A stretch of 64,000 bases of DNA from Berkiella sp050247135 (GCA_050247135.1 JBFWUT010000003.1:1-64000); one strand, 5' to 3'. Counted from the first letter of the stretch, positions 8,485 to 17,520 are shown. Notes: generated by a model not told the origin, from the letters alone. Program-made: numbers and translations.

Positions 8485-9000
8485 ATGAAAAACCGTTTTA
8501 TTAAAGGTCACTATATGAGTCATTGTCTTGAAATGTTAATCAATGCGCTCGGTCAATCGCAATCCTCATCCATGTTTGAGCTTTTAAAAACCCAATTAAC
8601 CGATAACAACTGGGTCGAGGTAGGGGATAATGCCATTTTCAAGTGTACTGACGATGGATTAACGCTAACATTTAACGTCGATGATATTTTAAGCAAAATT
8701 GAAATGTTAGCGCCTAAAAAATACTTTCAGTTATGGATTGAAAGCAATGTCCCTAGTATGCAAGGTCTCATTTTAAAACCTCAATTGATAAAAGCCTTAG
8801 GAACGCCTGTAGCATGCCTTGAGATCACTCAGCAAAGCAAGCAGGAAATACAATTGCTGTATAATAAAATAGATTATTGGTTGAGCATTAAATGCCAAGC
8901 GGACGACATCGTGAGTGTGACACTACTGATCCCAAGCTTGATCCCCGATAGCATTAGGTACAACCAAGTTCCAATCAGAACCAGTCATAGCAAAAATTAA
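8485..9000 (+). CDS. unknown 171-residue protein
   Basis: ATG 8485 follows a GGGGGTAGG purine run; another candidate start is ATG 8515 preceded by AAAGGTCAC. The product is soluble, with an alternation of strands and helices and no motif I recognise (DGLTLTFNVDDIL, KKYFQLWIESNVPSM). It directly precedes the decayed thioesterase gene (9016-9421) and may have been in the same transcript. Confidence 0.55.
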   Translation: MKNRFIKGHYMSHCLEMLINALGQSQSSSMFELLKTQLTDNNWVEVGDNAIFKCTDDGLTLTFNVDDILSKIEMLAPKKYFQLWIESNVPSMQGLILKPQLIKALGTPVACLEITQQSKQEIQLLYNKIDYWLSIKCQADDIVSVTLLIPSLIPDSIRYNQVPIRTSHSKN

Positions 9001-9015
9001 AATGATGAGCATCCC

Positions 9016-9421
9016 ATGCAAGATATCAAAACCATTCAACACTATTTGTCAGAACATATCCCCATTACCCAAGCACTGGGGATCAAAGTCGAATTACTAT
9101 CAGATAATGAAGTGATTGTGAGTGCGCCACTTGATCATAATATCAATCATAAAAAAACGGTGTTTGGGGGGAGTCTGACAGTTTATTGAGCAATTAACCC
9201 ACATTGAAATTGTGATCTCTCACAGTGAAGTCGAGTATGTACTACCCGTGACCAGTGATTTTAAGGCAGTTTGTGGCAAACCAGATGATAAAGCTTGGGA
9301 ACATTTTATCAAGGTGCTTGATAAAAAAGGTAAAGCGAGAATTGCGCTGAATGCTAAAATTTATCAATCTAATCAATTGGCAGTTGATTATCACGGTAAA
9401 TTTGTTGTTTTAGGTGTTTAA
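9016..9421 (+). pseudogene. YiiD_C-type thioesterase, broken by deletion and frameshift
   Basis: Frame 1 from ATG 9016 reads MQDIKTIQHYLSEHIPI... to HKKTVFGGSL and stops at TGA 9187-9189. The family continues after this FGGSL motif with a hydrophobic hot-dog helix. The rest of the domain reappears in another frame from about 9179 (IEQLTHIEIVISHSEVEYVLPVTSDF..., then KGKARIALNAKIYQSNQLAVDYHGKFV) and ends at 9421. Around 15-20 residues of the central helix are missing between the two halves, so a small out-of-frame deletion is the simplest explanation. The gene ends 4 bases into the convergent aapP. Confidence 0.75.
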
Positions 9422-10185
9422 TTCACTATATCTGTATGATGTAGGATCTGACTTAAAAACTGCTTGGCACGCTCGGTTTTAGGTTCGGTAAAAAAGTTGG
9501 CAGGGGTATTCACTTCGATTATTTCACCAGCTTCCATAAACACAATGCGATCGGCAATGTTTCTGGCAAATGCCATTTCATGGGTCACGCAAATCATGGT
9601 CATGCCTTGCTGGGCTAAGTTAGTCATGACGTCGAGCACTTCTTTAATCATTTCAGGATCTAACGCACTGGTCGGCTCATCAAACAGCATCATTTGCGGT
9701 TCCATGCATAAGCTTCTTGCAATCGCTGCGCGTTGTTGCTGCCCTCCTGACAATTCACTGGGATATTTATGGGCTTGCTCAGCTATTTTAACCATCTCAA
9801 GAAAGTGCATGGCATTTTGTTCGGCTATCTTTTTCTTCACTTTTTTTACCCACATTGGGGCAAGGGTAAGATTGTCTAAAATGGTGAGATGATTAAACAG
9901 ATTAAAGCTTTGAAATACCATGCCCACTTTTTCACGAATTTTGAGTTGTGTTTTTGTGCTGCTGGTAAGCTCAACACCATCGACAATAATGTGCCCAGCT
10001 TGATGAGATTCTAAACCATTAATACAACGGATCAAGGTGGATTTTCCTGAGCCAGATGGGCCACATATCACCACTTTTTCTTGCCGATCGACATTTAAGT
10101 TAATATTTTTTAATACTTGAAAACTATCAAACCACTTAGATAGTTGCTCGATCTTCAAGAAATGATCAGGGTTTTGTAGGGTCAT
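9418..10185 (-). CDS. aapP: amino-acid ABC transporter ATP-binding protein AapP
   Basis: 255 residues, the usual length of polar amino-acid ATPases. Walker A is GPSGSGKST, the signature is LSGGQQQR, Walker B is MMLFDEPTSALDP, and the switch His is in MICVTHEM. It powers uptake through the two permeases encoded just upstream. Its start overlaps the stop of aapM by 4 bases (ATGA type), so translation is probably coupled. The whole set 13313-9418 forms one operon of four overlapping genes in the order aapJ, aapQ, aapM, aapP. Confidence 0.93.
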   Translation of the reverse strand: MTLQNPDHFLKIEQLSKWFDSFQVLKNINLNVDRQEKVVICGPSGSGKSTLIRCINGLESHQAGHIIVDGVELTSSTKTQLKIREKVGMVFQSFNLFNHLTILDNLTLAPMWVKKVKKKIAEQNAMHFLEMVKIAEQAHKYPSELSGGQQQRAAIARSLCMEPQMMLFDEPTSALDPEMIKEVLDVMTNLAQQGMTMICVTHEMAFARNIADRIVFMEAGEIIEVNTPANFFTEPKTERAKQFLSQILHHTDIVN

Positions 10186-11180
10186 GCTGAACTCACTCTT
10201 AATTTCTTCTCTAAGCGCTTACTGTAAAATGACATACTAAAGCAGATCACCCAATAGACTAATGCACAAAATAAATAGGCTTCTAATGCCGTGCCCAGCC
10301 ATTTTGGATCAGTGGTTGATGTTTGCACTATGCCTAAAAAGTCGTAAATGCCAACAATCAATACTAAGGTGGTATCTTTAAACAAGGCAATAAAGCTATT
10401 CATGATCCCCGGGATAGCGGTACGCAAAGCTTGGGGTAAAATAATGAGTGATGTGATATAGCGATGGGGTAACCCTAAAGAGGTCGCTGCCTCTATTTGC
10501 CCTTTGGGAACACTGTTTAATCCTGCTCGGATCACTTCTGCTAAATAAGCAGCTTGAAAAAGCGCTATTCCAACAAATACACAGAATAAGTTATTGAGCA
10601 CCACATTACTTGAAACAAATAGCGGAAACATCACTGCGGCTAAAAATAAGATGGATACCAAAGGCACCCCTCTAACCACTTCAATAAAAGTGATGCATAA
10701 AGGTTTAATGATAGCTAATGAAGAATGGCGTCCTAAAGCTAATAAAATTGCAATAGGAAATGAGCATATGATACTGCCAGCAGATAAGACAACGGTTAGG
10801 AAAAATCCTCCCCATAAATCAGTGGGGACGACGGTTAAATAAAAGCCACCGTAGAGTAAATAGACTATCAGGCATACCGCAATTAAAATAACCAGCAAGC
10901 GATATTTAAGCGCTTTTAAAGAAACAGCACCAACCAGGGCTAGGGGAAGTAACAGAAGGGCACAATTCACTCGCCATTGTTCATTTTTTGGATAAAACCC
11001 ATAAAGAATTTGCTCCCAGCGTGCAGAGATCACAGCCCAACAAGCACCGTCTTTTGAACAATCTGCCGTAGAGTCTCCTATCCATGTGGCATGCCAAAAA
11101 GCCCATGCAAAAGCATCAAAGAAAAAATAGGCTAATAAACCGATGATAGGGAGTGTGATAAGGATATTTTTTATACCCAT
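10182..11180 (-). CDS. aapM: general amino-acid ABC transporter permease AapM
   Basis: 332-residue inner-membrane protein with an extra N-terminal membrane segment and periplasmic stretch before the HisM-type permease domain. The cytoplasmic EAA loop that docks the ATPase reads EAATSLGLPHRYITSLIILPQALR. It pairs with AapQ as a heterodimer. Its start lies 10 bases inside the end of aapQ. It is slightly shorter than typical AapM proteins, but all permease-domain helices seem present. Confidence 0.9.
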   Translation of the reverse strand: MGIKNILITLPIIGLLAYFFFDAFAWAFWHATWIGDSTADCSKDGACWAVISARWEQILYGFYPKNEQWRVNCALLLLPLALVGAVSLKALKYRLLVILIAVCLIVYLLYGGFYLTVVPTDLWGGFFLTVVLSAGSIICSFPIAILLALGRHSSLAIIKPLCITFIEVVRGVPLVSILFLAAVMFPLFVSSNVVLNNLFCVFVGIALFQAAYLAEVIRAGLNSVPKGQIEAATSLGLPHRYITSLIILPQALRTAIPGIMNSFIALFKDTTLVLIVGIYDFLGIVQTSTTDPKWLGTALEAYLFCALVYWVICFSMSFYSKRLEKKLRVSSA

Positions 11181-12298
11181 GTCACTCTTCTTTCATAGGC
11201 CATCATGAGTAAGGAGAGACATAAGCTAATAAACAAATAGACTCCCATGGTCATTAAAATAATTTCAATGGCATGTCCGGTTTGATTTAACACCGTGCCT
11301 GCAAATACCGATACTAAATCAGGATAGGCAATCGCGGTTGCCAGCGATGAGTTTTTAGTGAGATTTAAATATTGGTTGGTCAAAGGTGGAATGATGACCC
11401 GCAGAGCTTGAGGGAAAATAATTAATCGCAAAGACTGATATCGGGTTAATCCTAAAGAGCGGGCTGCCTCATATTGTCCTTTTGGTACGGACTGTAATCC
11501 CATGCGAACAATTTCAGCAATGTAAGCTGCTGTGTATGTGCTTAAGGCAAATACCAATGCGAGAAATTCTGGAATAAGATTATAGCCACCTTCAAAGTTA
11601 AACTTTCCGAGTAGTGGTCTTTCCCATGTTAACTGGCTAAGGAAAATAATGAACAAGCAGATCGTTAGAGTGACAAACAGAATGACAATAGGGTGTCGCC
11701 ATGATTTTTTAAGATGAGCGCAAAGGGCTGATAGTCCTAACATGATAAATACGAAAGCCAAACAGATAGTTGTATAGAGCGAACCGATAGGTTTGGGGAA
11801 ATAAATCCCCCGGTTGGTTATGAAAACCGAATCAGCAATGTGAATACTGTCTTGAGGGTAAGGGGCAGCTCGAAGAACAACAAAATACCAAAAAAATAAT
11901 TGTAATAGTAAGGGGATGTTTCTAATGATTTCAACGAACGATTTAGCAAGCAGTGCAATGGGTTTGCTTTTAGAAATACTTGAGACCCCAACCCAAAACC
12001 CTAGTATTGAGGCAAAAAATATCCCAATCACAGCAACAAATAGCGTATTGGTGACACCCACCCAGAAAACTTGCCAGTAATGGCTGGCGGAGCTGTATTC
12101 AATTAAATGGAATATAATGCCAAAACCGGCGCGGTCGCTTAAAAAATCAAAACCAAGCGCTACCCCGCGTGATTGCATATTCGCTTGAACGTTTTCGGCG
12201 ATACGGTGAAAGACGAGGTAAATTGCAAGCAGCAGCAAAAGCTGTGGAATTAGCCATTTGTAGCGAACGGATTTTAATTTATCTAAAAGGTGGGGCAT
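11171..12298 (-). CDS. aapQ: general amino-acid ABC transporter permease AapQ
   Basis: 375 residues from ATG 12298, which has an AAGGTGG ribosome-binding site 9 bases upstream (an in-frame GTG at 12310 is less likely). The EAA loop is EAARSLGLTRYQSLRLIIFPQALR. The segment GFGIIFHLIEYSSASHYWQVFWVG and the long insertion between the early helices are typical of AapQ. The start overlaps the end of aapJ by about 20 bases. With AapM it forms the transmembrane channel. Confidence 0.9.
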   Translation of the reverse strand: MPHLLDKLKSVRYKWLIPQLLLLLAIYLVFHRIAENVQANMQSRGVALGFDFLSDRAGFGIIFHLIEYSSASHYWQVFWVGVTNTLFVAVIGIFFASILGFWVGVSSISKSKPIALLAKSFVEIIRNIPLLLQLFFWYFVVLRAAPYPQDSIHIADSVFITNRGIYFPKPIGSLYTTICLAFVFIMLGLSALCAHLKKSWRHPIVILFVTLTICLFIIFLSQLTWERPLLGKFNFEGGYNLIPEFLALVFALSTYTAAYIAEIVRMGLQSVPKGQYEAARSLGLTRYQSLRLIIFPQALRVIIPPLTNQYLNLTKNSSLATAIAYPDLVSVFAGTVLNQTGHAIEIILMTMGVYLFISLCLSLLMMAYERRVTWV

Positions 12299-13313
12299 AT
12301 AATATTCCACCTTCTGTCCATAGTGCGTTTAGCCCTCGTTCAATCTTTAGTGGGCTGTCTTTACCTAAGTTACGATCGAAAGTTTCACCATAATTGCCAA
12401 CTTGCAATATCACTTGAAACACCCAATCATTTTTTAAACCGATTTTATTCGCAAAATCAGGTTGTCCTCCGAGGATCCGCTGAATATTAAGGTTAGGATC
12501 ATCTTTTAATTTTTTAGCAACATTGATGCGGTTTAAGTCTAATTCTTCGGCGTTAATTAACGCATAGAGTGTCCAAGTCACAATTTCGCTCCAATGGTCA
12601 TCACCTTGGCGTACCATGGGGCTAAAGGGTTCTTTGGATATTTTCTCGGGTAAAATAAGATGTTGTTTGGCATCAGCCAACTTGAGTAGCTGTGCTGCTA
12701 AGCCTGAGACATCGGTTGAGTAGGCATCACAACGGCCTGCTTCATAAGCCGCTAAGGTTTCATCGGTTTTTTCAAAAGTTAAGACCTGTATTTTCAAGCC
12801 TTTTGACTTAAAGTAGTCTGATATATTGAGTTCTGATGTGGTGCCTGAATTGGTGCAGATGATAGCACCTGCTAAATCTTGTGCTTTATTCACCTTTGAG
12901 GATTTTCTGACAATAAATCCTTGTCCATCGTAAAATAAGATCCCACAGAAACTGAGTCCTAAAGAGACATCTCTAAGGTAGGTCCAGGTGGTGTTGCGTG
13001 CTAATAAGTCAATCTCACCCGATTGTAATGAGGTAAAGCGTTGTTTGGCTGATAAGGGGACAAATTTAACTTTTCGAGCGTCGCCTAGTGTCGCGGCGGC
13101 CACTGCTCTGCAAAAATCCACATCGAGTCCTTCCCATTGTCCAGCACTATTAACAGACGAGAAACCCGCTAAGCCTTGGCTAACACCACAGATCAAGTAA
13201 TCACGGTGAATAACATTGGCTAATGTTGCACCGCGTTCGTTGTTAGGTTGGGCACTGATCTGGCATGTGAAAATGACACAGAGGACCCATGTGAATAATG
13301 CTATTGCTTTCAA
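12279..13313 (-). CDS. aapJ: general amino-acid ABC transporter substrate-binding protein AapJ
   Basis: About 344 residues. TTG at 13313, preceded by GGGGGA, gives the signal peptide MKAIALFTWVLCVIFTCQISA; an in-frame TTG at 13325 is also possible. The mature protein carries the family segments LICGVSQGLAGFS, GQWEGLDVDFCRAVAAATLG, VPLSAKQRFTSLQSGEIDLL and ARNTTWTYLRD. AapJ binds a broad range of L-amino acids in the periplasm and delivers them to AapQM. Amino-acid uptake from the host cytosol would suit an intracellular life (inference). The four-copy repeat array lies 38 bases upstream of the start, in the presumed promoter region. Confidence 0.9.
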   Translation of the reverse strand: MKAIALFTWVLCVIFTCQISAQPNNERGATLANVIHRDYLICGVSQGLAGFSSVNSAGQWEGLDVDFCRAVAAATLGDARKVKFVPLSAKQRFTSLQSGEIDLLARNTTWTYLRDVSLGLSFCGILFYDGQGFIVRKSSKVNKAQDLAGAIICTNSGTTSELNISDYFKSKGLKIQVLTFEKTDETLAAYEAGRCDAYSTDVSGLAAQLLKLADAKQHLILPEKISKEPFSPMVRQGDDHWSEIVTWTLYALINAEELDLNRINVAKKLKDDPNLNIQRILGGQPDFANKIGLKNDWVFQVILQVGNYGETFDRNLGKDSPLKIERGLNALWTEGGILYAPPFR

Positions 13314-13362
13314 GCGATCCCCCAAAGTGATAAGCGCTGTTACAACATAACATGAACTTCAC

Positions 13363-13449
13363 AGGACATCCAAAGGCGGGATCGGTGAGAACCTCACAGG
13401 ACATCCAAAAGAGGTTCAGGACATCCAAAAACTTCGCAGGACATCCAAA
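13363..13449 (+). repeat. array of four direct copies of the 12-bp repeat
   Basis: aggacatccaaa occurs exactly at 13363, 13398, 13418 and 13438, with start-to-start distances of 35, 20 and 20 bases. The flanks are partly alike (acttcac/acttcgc before copies 1 and 4, ctcac before copy 2). The array separates the start of aapJ from the end of the convergent-side gene 13469. The units are too short and too irregular for CRISPR. Confidence 0.8.
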
Positions 13450-13468
13450 GGTAGGAGTCGGTGTGTTC

Positions 13469-14269
13469 TCAGGGTTTGTCTGTCCGCTTAACAGCTGTTT
13501 GAGTGCTTTCTTTCTTAGAACGACGAAAAAATTTGATAATGTAGTAAATAAGCCCAGCAATAATAGCCAAAATGACTTTTATTGCTGAATTGCTCGCTTG
13601 CTTTTCTGCTTTAAGATCGGCTTCAGTAGGAGGATTAAGTTCAATTAGTTTTTCTGCTGTCGCCACTGAGATGACTTTAGCCCACTTAATATTCTCTTCA
13701 TTGTAAGAATTTCTATCATTCATACTAATCATCACAATGATAATTTTACCATTGAGATAAACATACGTTTTGGTATCTAAGGTACTGCCTACCTCAGTGA
13801 AGGCCCCATTGTTTTTTGCATAGTATTTTACGTTATAAATATAAGTGTTATATAACTCAGGTTGAGTAATCGATTCAGTAAGTGTTGGCACTAATTTCGT
13901 ATTTTCGTCTTCTTGAACACCTTGAGGTTTTTGTGAATCCTGATAAATATCATTTTTTGCAGTGGTCCATTCCTTTTTAGAAAGATATTCAGGAGCATTT
14001 ACAAGCCCAAGCAGTGAAATGATTTTGAGATCGGTTCCAGGGTTGTTTTGTAAGTAATATCCATAGGTGACGGCATTGGGACTGGAAGTGAAGCTTGCAT
14101 CGATTTTTTTAAATTCAGGAGAGTTTCTATCAGAGACCAGTGTAAAGCCCTCATAGTTGGGTACTATGACTTCTTTTTTATCTATTAAAATAGTCGAAGT
14201 GTCAGCAAAGCAGAGAGTACAAAAAAAAGTGATGGCACAAACAGGTAATAAGATACTGTACTTTTTCAC
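13469..14269 (-). CDS. unknown exported protein with C-terminal membrane anchor
   Basis: 266 residues from GTG 14269, which gives a clean signal peptide (MKKYSILLPVCAITFFCTLCFA). The mature part, about 200 residues, contains YEGFTLVSDRN and DTKTYVYLNGKIIIVMISM, and is followed by one hydrophobic segment (AIKVILAIIAGLIYYIIKFF) and a basic tail RRSKKE. The arrangement suggests a periplasmic domain anchored by a single C-terminal helix, with about 20 residues in the cytoplasm. No family is recognised. It is transcribed away from the gene at 14415. Confidence 0.65.
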   Translation of the reverse strand: MKKYSILLPVCAITFFCTLCFADTSTILIDKKEVIVPNYEGFTLVSDRNSPEFKKIDASFTSSPNAVTYGYYLQNNPGTDLKIISLLGLVNAPEYLSKKEWTTAKNDIYQDSQKPQGVQEDENTKLVPTLTESITQPELYNTYIYNVKYYAKNNGAFTEVGSTLDTKTYVYLNGKIIIVMISMNDRNSYNEENIKWAKVISVATAEKLIELNPPTEADLKAEKQASNSAIKVILAIIAGLIYYIIKFFRRSKKESTQTAVKRTDKP

Positions 14270-14414
14270 AATGATTCTTATTATTATCAGCAAGCTAACC
14301 TATTTCTACCATAATTATCGATGACCTACCAAGAGAACTTCAAGATTAGTGATTTACAAGTTAAATACGATTGTTATAATCGCTGAACGTGAAGCGTACA
14401 TTCAGGGAGTGATC

Positions 14415-15251
14415 ATGCTACAAGGAACAGCTTCATCGACAGATTCAAAAAAAGCCGATTTAATCGATCCGATTATCAATATCCGACAATTATTAGAAAT
14501 TGCATCACGGTTGGATTTTAATACAGTAGGCAAGCAGGATAACGTTTTAGACATCTTAATTAAACTATTCCCTGATCGCCCGCGTGAAGAACTGCTCGAA
14601 GTTGAAAAATATGTAACCACTTTAGTAGAAAGTAACACAAGCAAAATTGAAGCCTTAAAAGCGCAGCAACCTAAGCAAAAATCCCAAAGCAGTTTCTTTT
14701 TAAAAGTCACATTCGCTATTGCGTCAACCATTGCGGGTGCCTATTTTGGCGCACCCATTACCGCGGCTTGCGGTAAAACAGCAGTAACACAAATTTACAC
14801 CATTTTATTTGGTTTGCCAGATTCAAAGAGTTTTACTTATGGTGTACTTTTTGTGCCTTGCCAAAAATTTGTTGCTTTCGTGGCAAAGGAATATGGTGGT
14901 TATGCTGTGGGACTATTGGCAGCGCCTACGGCTTATAATATGGCGAGTTTGTTTGAATACCTCTCTCATAAGGTTACAACATTAGGCCGCTTGCTAAGTC
15001 GCAAAAAGACCAGTCCCCAATATTCTCTGCAGAAAGTCGAGGATATTATTGCGGAATTTGAGGATCTTGCCATCAAATCTGATGCGGTAGAAGATCTCGA
15101 TCCTGTAGAGGCTCTCTTTGGTGATGAGGTGACGACAGTTTTTCCCAATTATAAAAGAACATCTCCCGATAAGACGGTTGGCGGCCATGACTTCAATTCC
15201 GTATCAACAAAGAGCAAACCAGAGGCGAGAATAATCAATACACATCCTTAA
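14415..15251 (+). CDS. unknown protein with central membrane segments, putative effector
   Basis: 278 residues from ATG 14415, preceded by a CAGGGAG ribosome-binding site. The N-terminal 90 residues are helical and soluble (NIRQLLEIASRLDFNTVGKQ). Two or three hydrophobic stretches follow (FFLKVTFAIASTIAGAYFGA; EYGGYAVGLLAAPTAYNMAS), then an acidic and finally a Lys/Ser-rich tail. There is no signal peptide. The layout, soluble ends with internal hydrophobic helices, is common among Legionellales effectors that enter host membranes, but no family is recognised. Confidence 0.6.
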   Translation: MLQGTASSTDSKKADLIDPIINIRQLLEIASRLDFNTVGKQDNVLDILIKLFPDRPREELLEVEKYVTTLVESNTSKIEALKAQQPKQKSQSSFFLKVTFAIASTIAGAYFGAPITAACGKTAVTQIYTILFGLPDSKSFTYGVLFVPCQKFVAFVAKEYGGYAVGLLAAPTAYNMASLFEYLSHKVTTLGRLLSRKKTSPQYSLQKVEDIIAEFEDLAIKSDAVEDLDPVEALFGDEVTTVFPNYKRTSPDKTVGGHDFNSVSTKSKPEARIINTHP

Positions 15252-15258
15252 ATGGTAT

Positions 15259-15750
15259 TTAACCCGCTCTATGACCATTTCCCATTCTGGGTTGTACGGG
15301 TTGTAAATCATTAGCTTCGGCAAATAAGTTTTCGATGGCTTGCAGCTTAGTATCAGACATAGCATCTACGTAGGGAGCTAATTGAGTTAGCGTCAAATTC
15401 GATGTTGCAAGAAAATAAAGAAAAGTTGGCTGGTCGTTAGTGGCTATCATTAATGTAATATATTGATCAGAATTCATCGACATTATGCGCTCACCATCGC
15501 ATCTTAAGTTACATAAGAAGAGCATGGTTTCTAGCTGACAATGTGGCGCAATGTCATGGGCAAGCCATAAAAAATAGTTTTTAATTTCGGGTAGAAAATT
15601 ATCATGAGTGCTTTTAAAGGCATTAAGCAGATTCTGATACAGAAACTGTGCTAAGGCTCGGTTATTATTTTGGAGTGCTGTAGTAAAAGCAGTTTTTTGA
15701 GTATCAAGGTCAAAGAGTTGATGATACGGTGTAAATGATGCGCCTAGCAT
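15259..15750 (-). CDS. unknown 163-residue helical protein
   Basis: ATG 15750 has an AAAGGGA ribosome-binding site 6 bases upstream; a longer frame to 15789 is less likely. The protein is made of short helices with a repeat-like layout (FTTALQNNNRALAQFLYQNL; YITLMIATNDQPTFLYFLAT), vaguely like ankyrin-type helical pairs but without their loop consensus. It converges on the gene at 14415 with only 7 bases between stops. Confidence 0.5.
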   Translation of the reverse strand: MLGASFTPYHQLFDLDTQKTAFTTALQNNNRALAQFLYQNLLNAFKSTHDNFLPEIKNYFLWLAHDIAPHCQLETMLFLCNLRCDGERIMSMNSDQYITLMIATNDQPTFLYFLATSNLTLTQLAPYVDAMSDTKLQAIENLFAEANDLQPVQPRMGNGHRAG

Positions 15751-15966
15751 GAATATCCCTTTAATGTATGTCCAATAAAATTTGCGCATAGATTAACATA
15801 AGATTTAAATTTTACTTATTATTTTTTTAATTACTGGGAGCAGGTAAAGGACGTTCCATTGCAAGAATGCATATACATCTGCTGAACATGACCTTCATGC
15901 AGTTGCACGTATAGAAGAATGAACTAATTTTCAAGCCTATGGTCTCACTTCAGAGGAGAACATTTT

Positions 15967-17226
15967 ATGAAAAAAGGTTTAAACACGGATACCACCAACG
16001 AATTAAGAGGGGAACTCTTTGATGTTTTTATCGAAGAGGATCTACCTTCAAGTATGAAAATTTCGAATATCCTGATCGCCGAAGACGAAGAATTTTACAG
16101 AGAGCTTGCTAAATTTAATAAGCATGCAAATGAAAGACTTAGAAAATTAGCATTAATAGCTGCCCAAGAACTCGCCAAAGGGCCAGATTTTGACAAATTA
16201 TACGCGCAGCTAGAAGGTAATGTAGATGAGGTTGCATTTTCAGATGAAGAGCAAGAACTGATTGATCAAGCTCCTACTGAGGAATGGAAAGCTCTCAAAG
16301 AAGAGGAAGATAAAAGAAAATTAGCAAAAATGGAAGAAGAAAAAGCTAAAAGAGAAACTAAAGAAAGGCCTGCACCTGTTCCTCCAGTTTCTGTTGCTAA
16401 ACCAAGTAATCCTGTCTCTGCTCCTCAAGTTGCTGTTGTACAACCAAGTCGAACAGAACAACCTAAGGTATTGTCTGAAGAAGAGAAAAGAAATGCAAGA
16501 CATTTGCCCTATTTAGAGAAGTTTATTGAAAAGTATGCAGAGGTAAAGAAAAGCCAGCTTTACTCAAAAGCACAGCAGCTTGCCACGATGGAAAAAACAC
16601 TCAAAGAATACATGGTTGATACATCAGATGTTATTAGAAAAAAAGCCATTGAAGTTTGGAACGAACTGGCTACTAAATATTCTTTAGGAACGAAAGTAGA
16701 ATTCAAACCAAGCCAGCTACCACCCGAAAAATCTGCTGGACCTAGCGCAGTTAACATCGAAAAGCTTTACAACGAACAGCGCAAGCCAAAAATACCGCAC
16801 AAAGGGAGTTTGTCCCAATTTGCCAGTAAAATTAAAAAAAATGTGGTTAGTACTTTCGCACAAAATCCTGCCAGAAAAAAGCAAGTTAAAGCGCTGCAAG
16901 AACTTGCTAATCAAGCTTTACAGTCAGGACCACAAGCAAATGAACGAATGCTTGATTACTATTGCGCATTACATTTGATTCGAGCAGAGATCAAAAAGGA
17001 GAATAATAAACTACCTTCGGCGTTAGAAAATGTCTGTAAGGAACTCATGTCTAAAATTGAAAGCAGCCCAGAGCATTTCAAAAAAATCACAGAGGTCTAT
17101 TGTAAAAAATACAATTTGCCTGAAAATAGTGGTTTTAACGTTAAGCATATGCATTTAATAGCAAAAGAGGCACTCGATGGAACAGATACTTACAAGAACG
17201 ATAACAAGAAAAAACCTAGGATTTAA
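15967..17226 (+). CDS. unknown coiled-coil protein, putative effector
   Basis: 419 residues starting 7 bases after GAGGAG. Residues 1-110 are acidic and helical. Residues 100-130 form a charged coiled coil (EEEDKRKLAKMEEEKAKRET). A Pro/Val/Ala-rich linker follows (about 131-165, PAPVPPVSVAKPS). Residues 170-410 are helical again, and the end reads NDNKKKPRI, a short basic cluster resembling a monopartite nuclear-localisation signal. No signal peptide or membrane segment. Linker plus coiled-coil proteins of this kind are frequent among type IV effectors. The following 48-codon gene starts 30 bases downstream and may share the transcript. Confidence 0.65.
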   Translation: MKKGLNTDTTNELRGELFDVFIEEDLPSSMKISNILIAEDEEFYRELAKFNKHANERLRKLALIAAQELAKGPDFDKLYAQLEGNVDEVAFSDEEQELIDQAPTEEWKALKEEEDKRKLAKMEEEKAKRETKERPAPVPPVSVAKPSNPVSAPQVAVVQPSRTEQPKVLSEEEKRNARHLPYLEKFIEKYAEVKKSQLYSKAQQLATMEKTLKEYMVDTSDVIRKKAIEVWNELATKYSLGTKVEFKPSQLPPEKSAGPSAVNIEKLYNEQRKPKIPHKGSLSQFASKIKKNVVSTFAQNPARKKQVKALQELANQALQSGPQANERMLDYYCALHLIRAEIKKENNKLPSALENVCKELMSKIESSPEHFKKITEVYCKKYNLPENSGFNVKHMHLIAKEALDGTDTYKNDNKKKPRI

Positions 17227-17256
17227 CAACCTCAGATCAAAATTAAAGGAAAGAGT

Positions 17257-17403
17257 ATGAAAAAGTGCTTTTTAATGACTCTTGTTTTAGTGGCTCTTTT
17301 CCCCTTAACAAGTTTTGCCGACCATAATGATTTTGGAGGTTATCCTTCAGATAAACCCAGAAACGAGGATGGCACTCTTTTGAGGGTTTATTTGGATTGT
17401 TAA
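17257..17403 (+). CDS. 48-residue exported peptide
   Basis: Short open frame with AAGGAAAGAGT in front of its ATG. It encodes a textbook signal peptide (MKKCFLMTLVLVALFPLTSFA) followed by a mature part of only 27 residues that opens DHNDFGGYPSDKPRNED and ends in Cys. The good ribosome-binding site and signal peptide make translation likely. Mature function unknown; a lone terminal Cys could allow dimerisation. Confidence 0.55.
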   Translation: MKKCFLMTLVLVALFPLTSFADHNDFGGYPSDKPRNEDGTLLRVYLDC

Positions 17404-17412
17404 TTTTCTTAT

Positions 17413-17432
17413 CCCTTTTTTATAAAAAAAGG
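17413..17432. terminator. AT-rich hairpin, possible weak terminator
   Basis: A ccttttttat / aaaaaaagg inverted repeat follows the 48-residue peptide gene by 10 bases. The stem is mostly A-T pairs, so a role in termination is uncertain. Confidence 0.3.
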
Positions 17433-17520
17433 TAATTCATACGTTCAGTTTTTGTACACCTGTTGACATGGTTAGTTTTATTGAATATTTTCACTCATTT
17501 TATCAACAGGAAAATATCAT

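Noticed and set aside
13363..13449. CRISPR array
   Set aside because: Units are 12 bases and spacers 8-23 bases, not the 25-40 typical of CRISPR, and no cas gene is present.
13243..13588. Frames on both strands reading FGCP or GHPK repeatedly
   Set aside because: Translations of the 12-bp DNA repeat array; the same happens at 5379-5609 and 735-926. The signal is in the DNA, not the protein.
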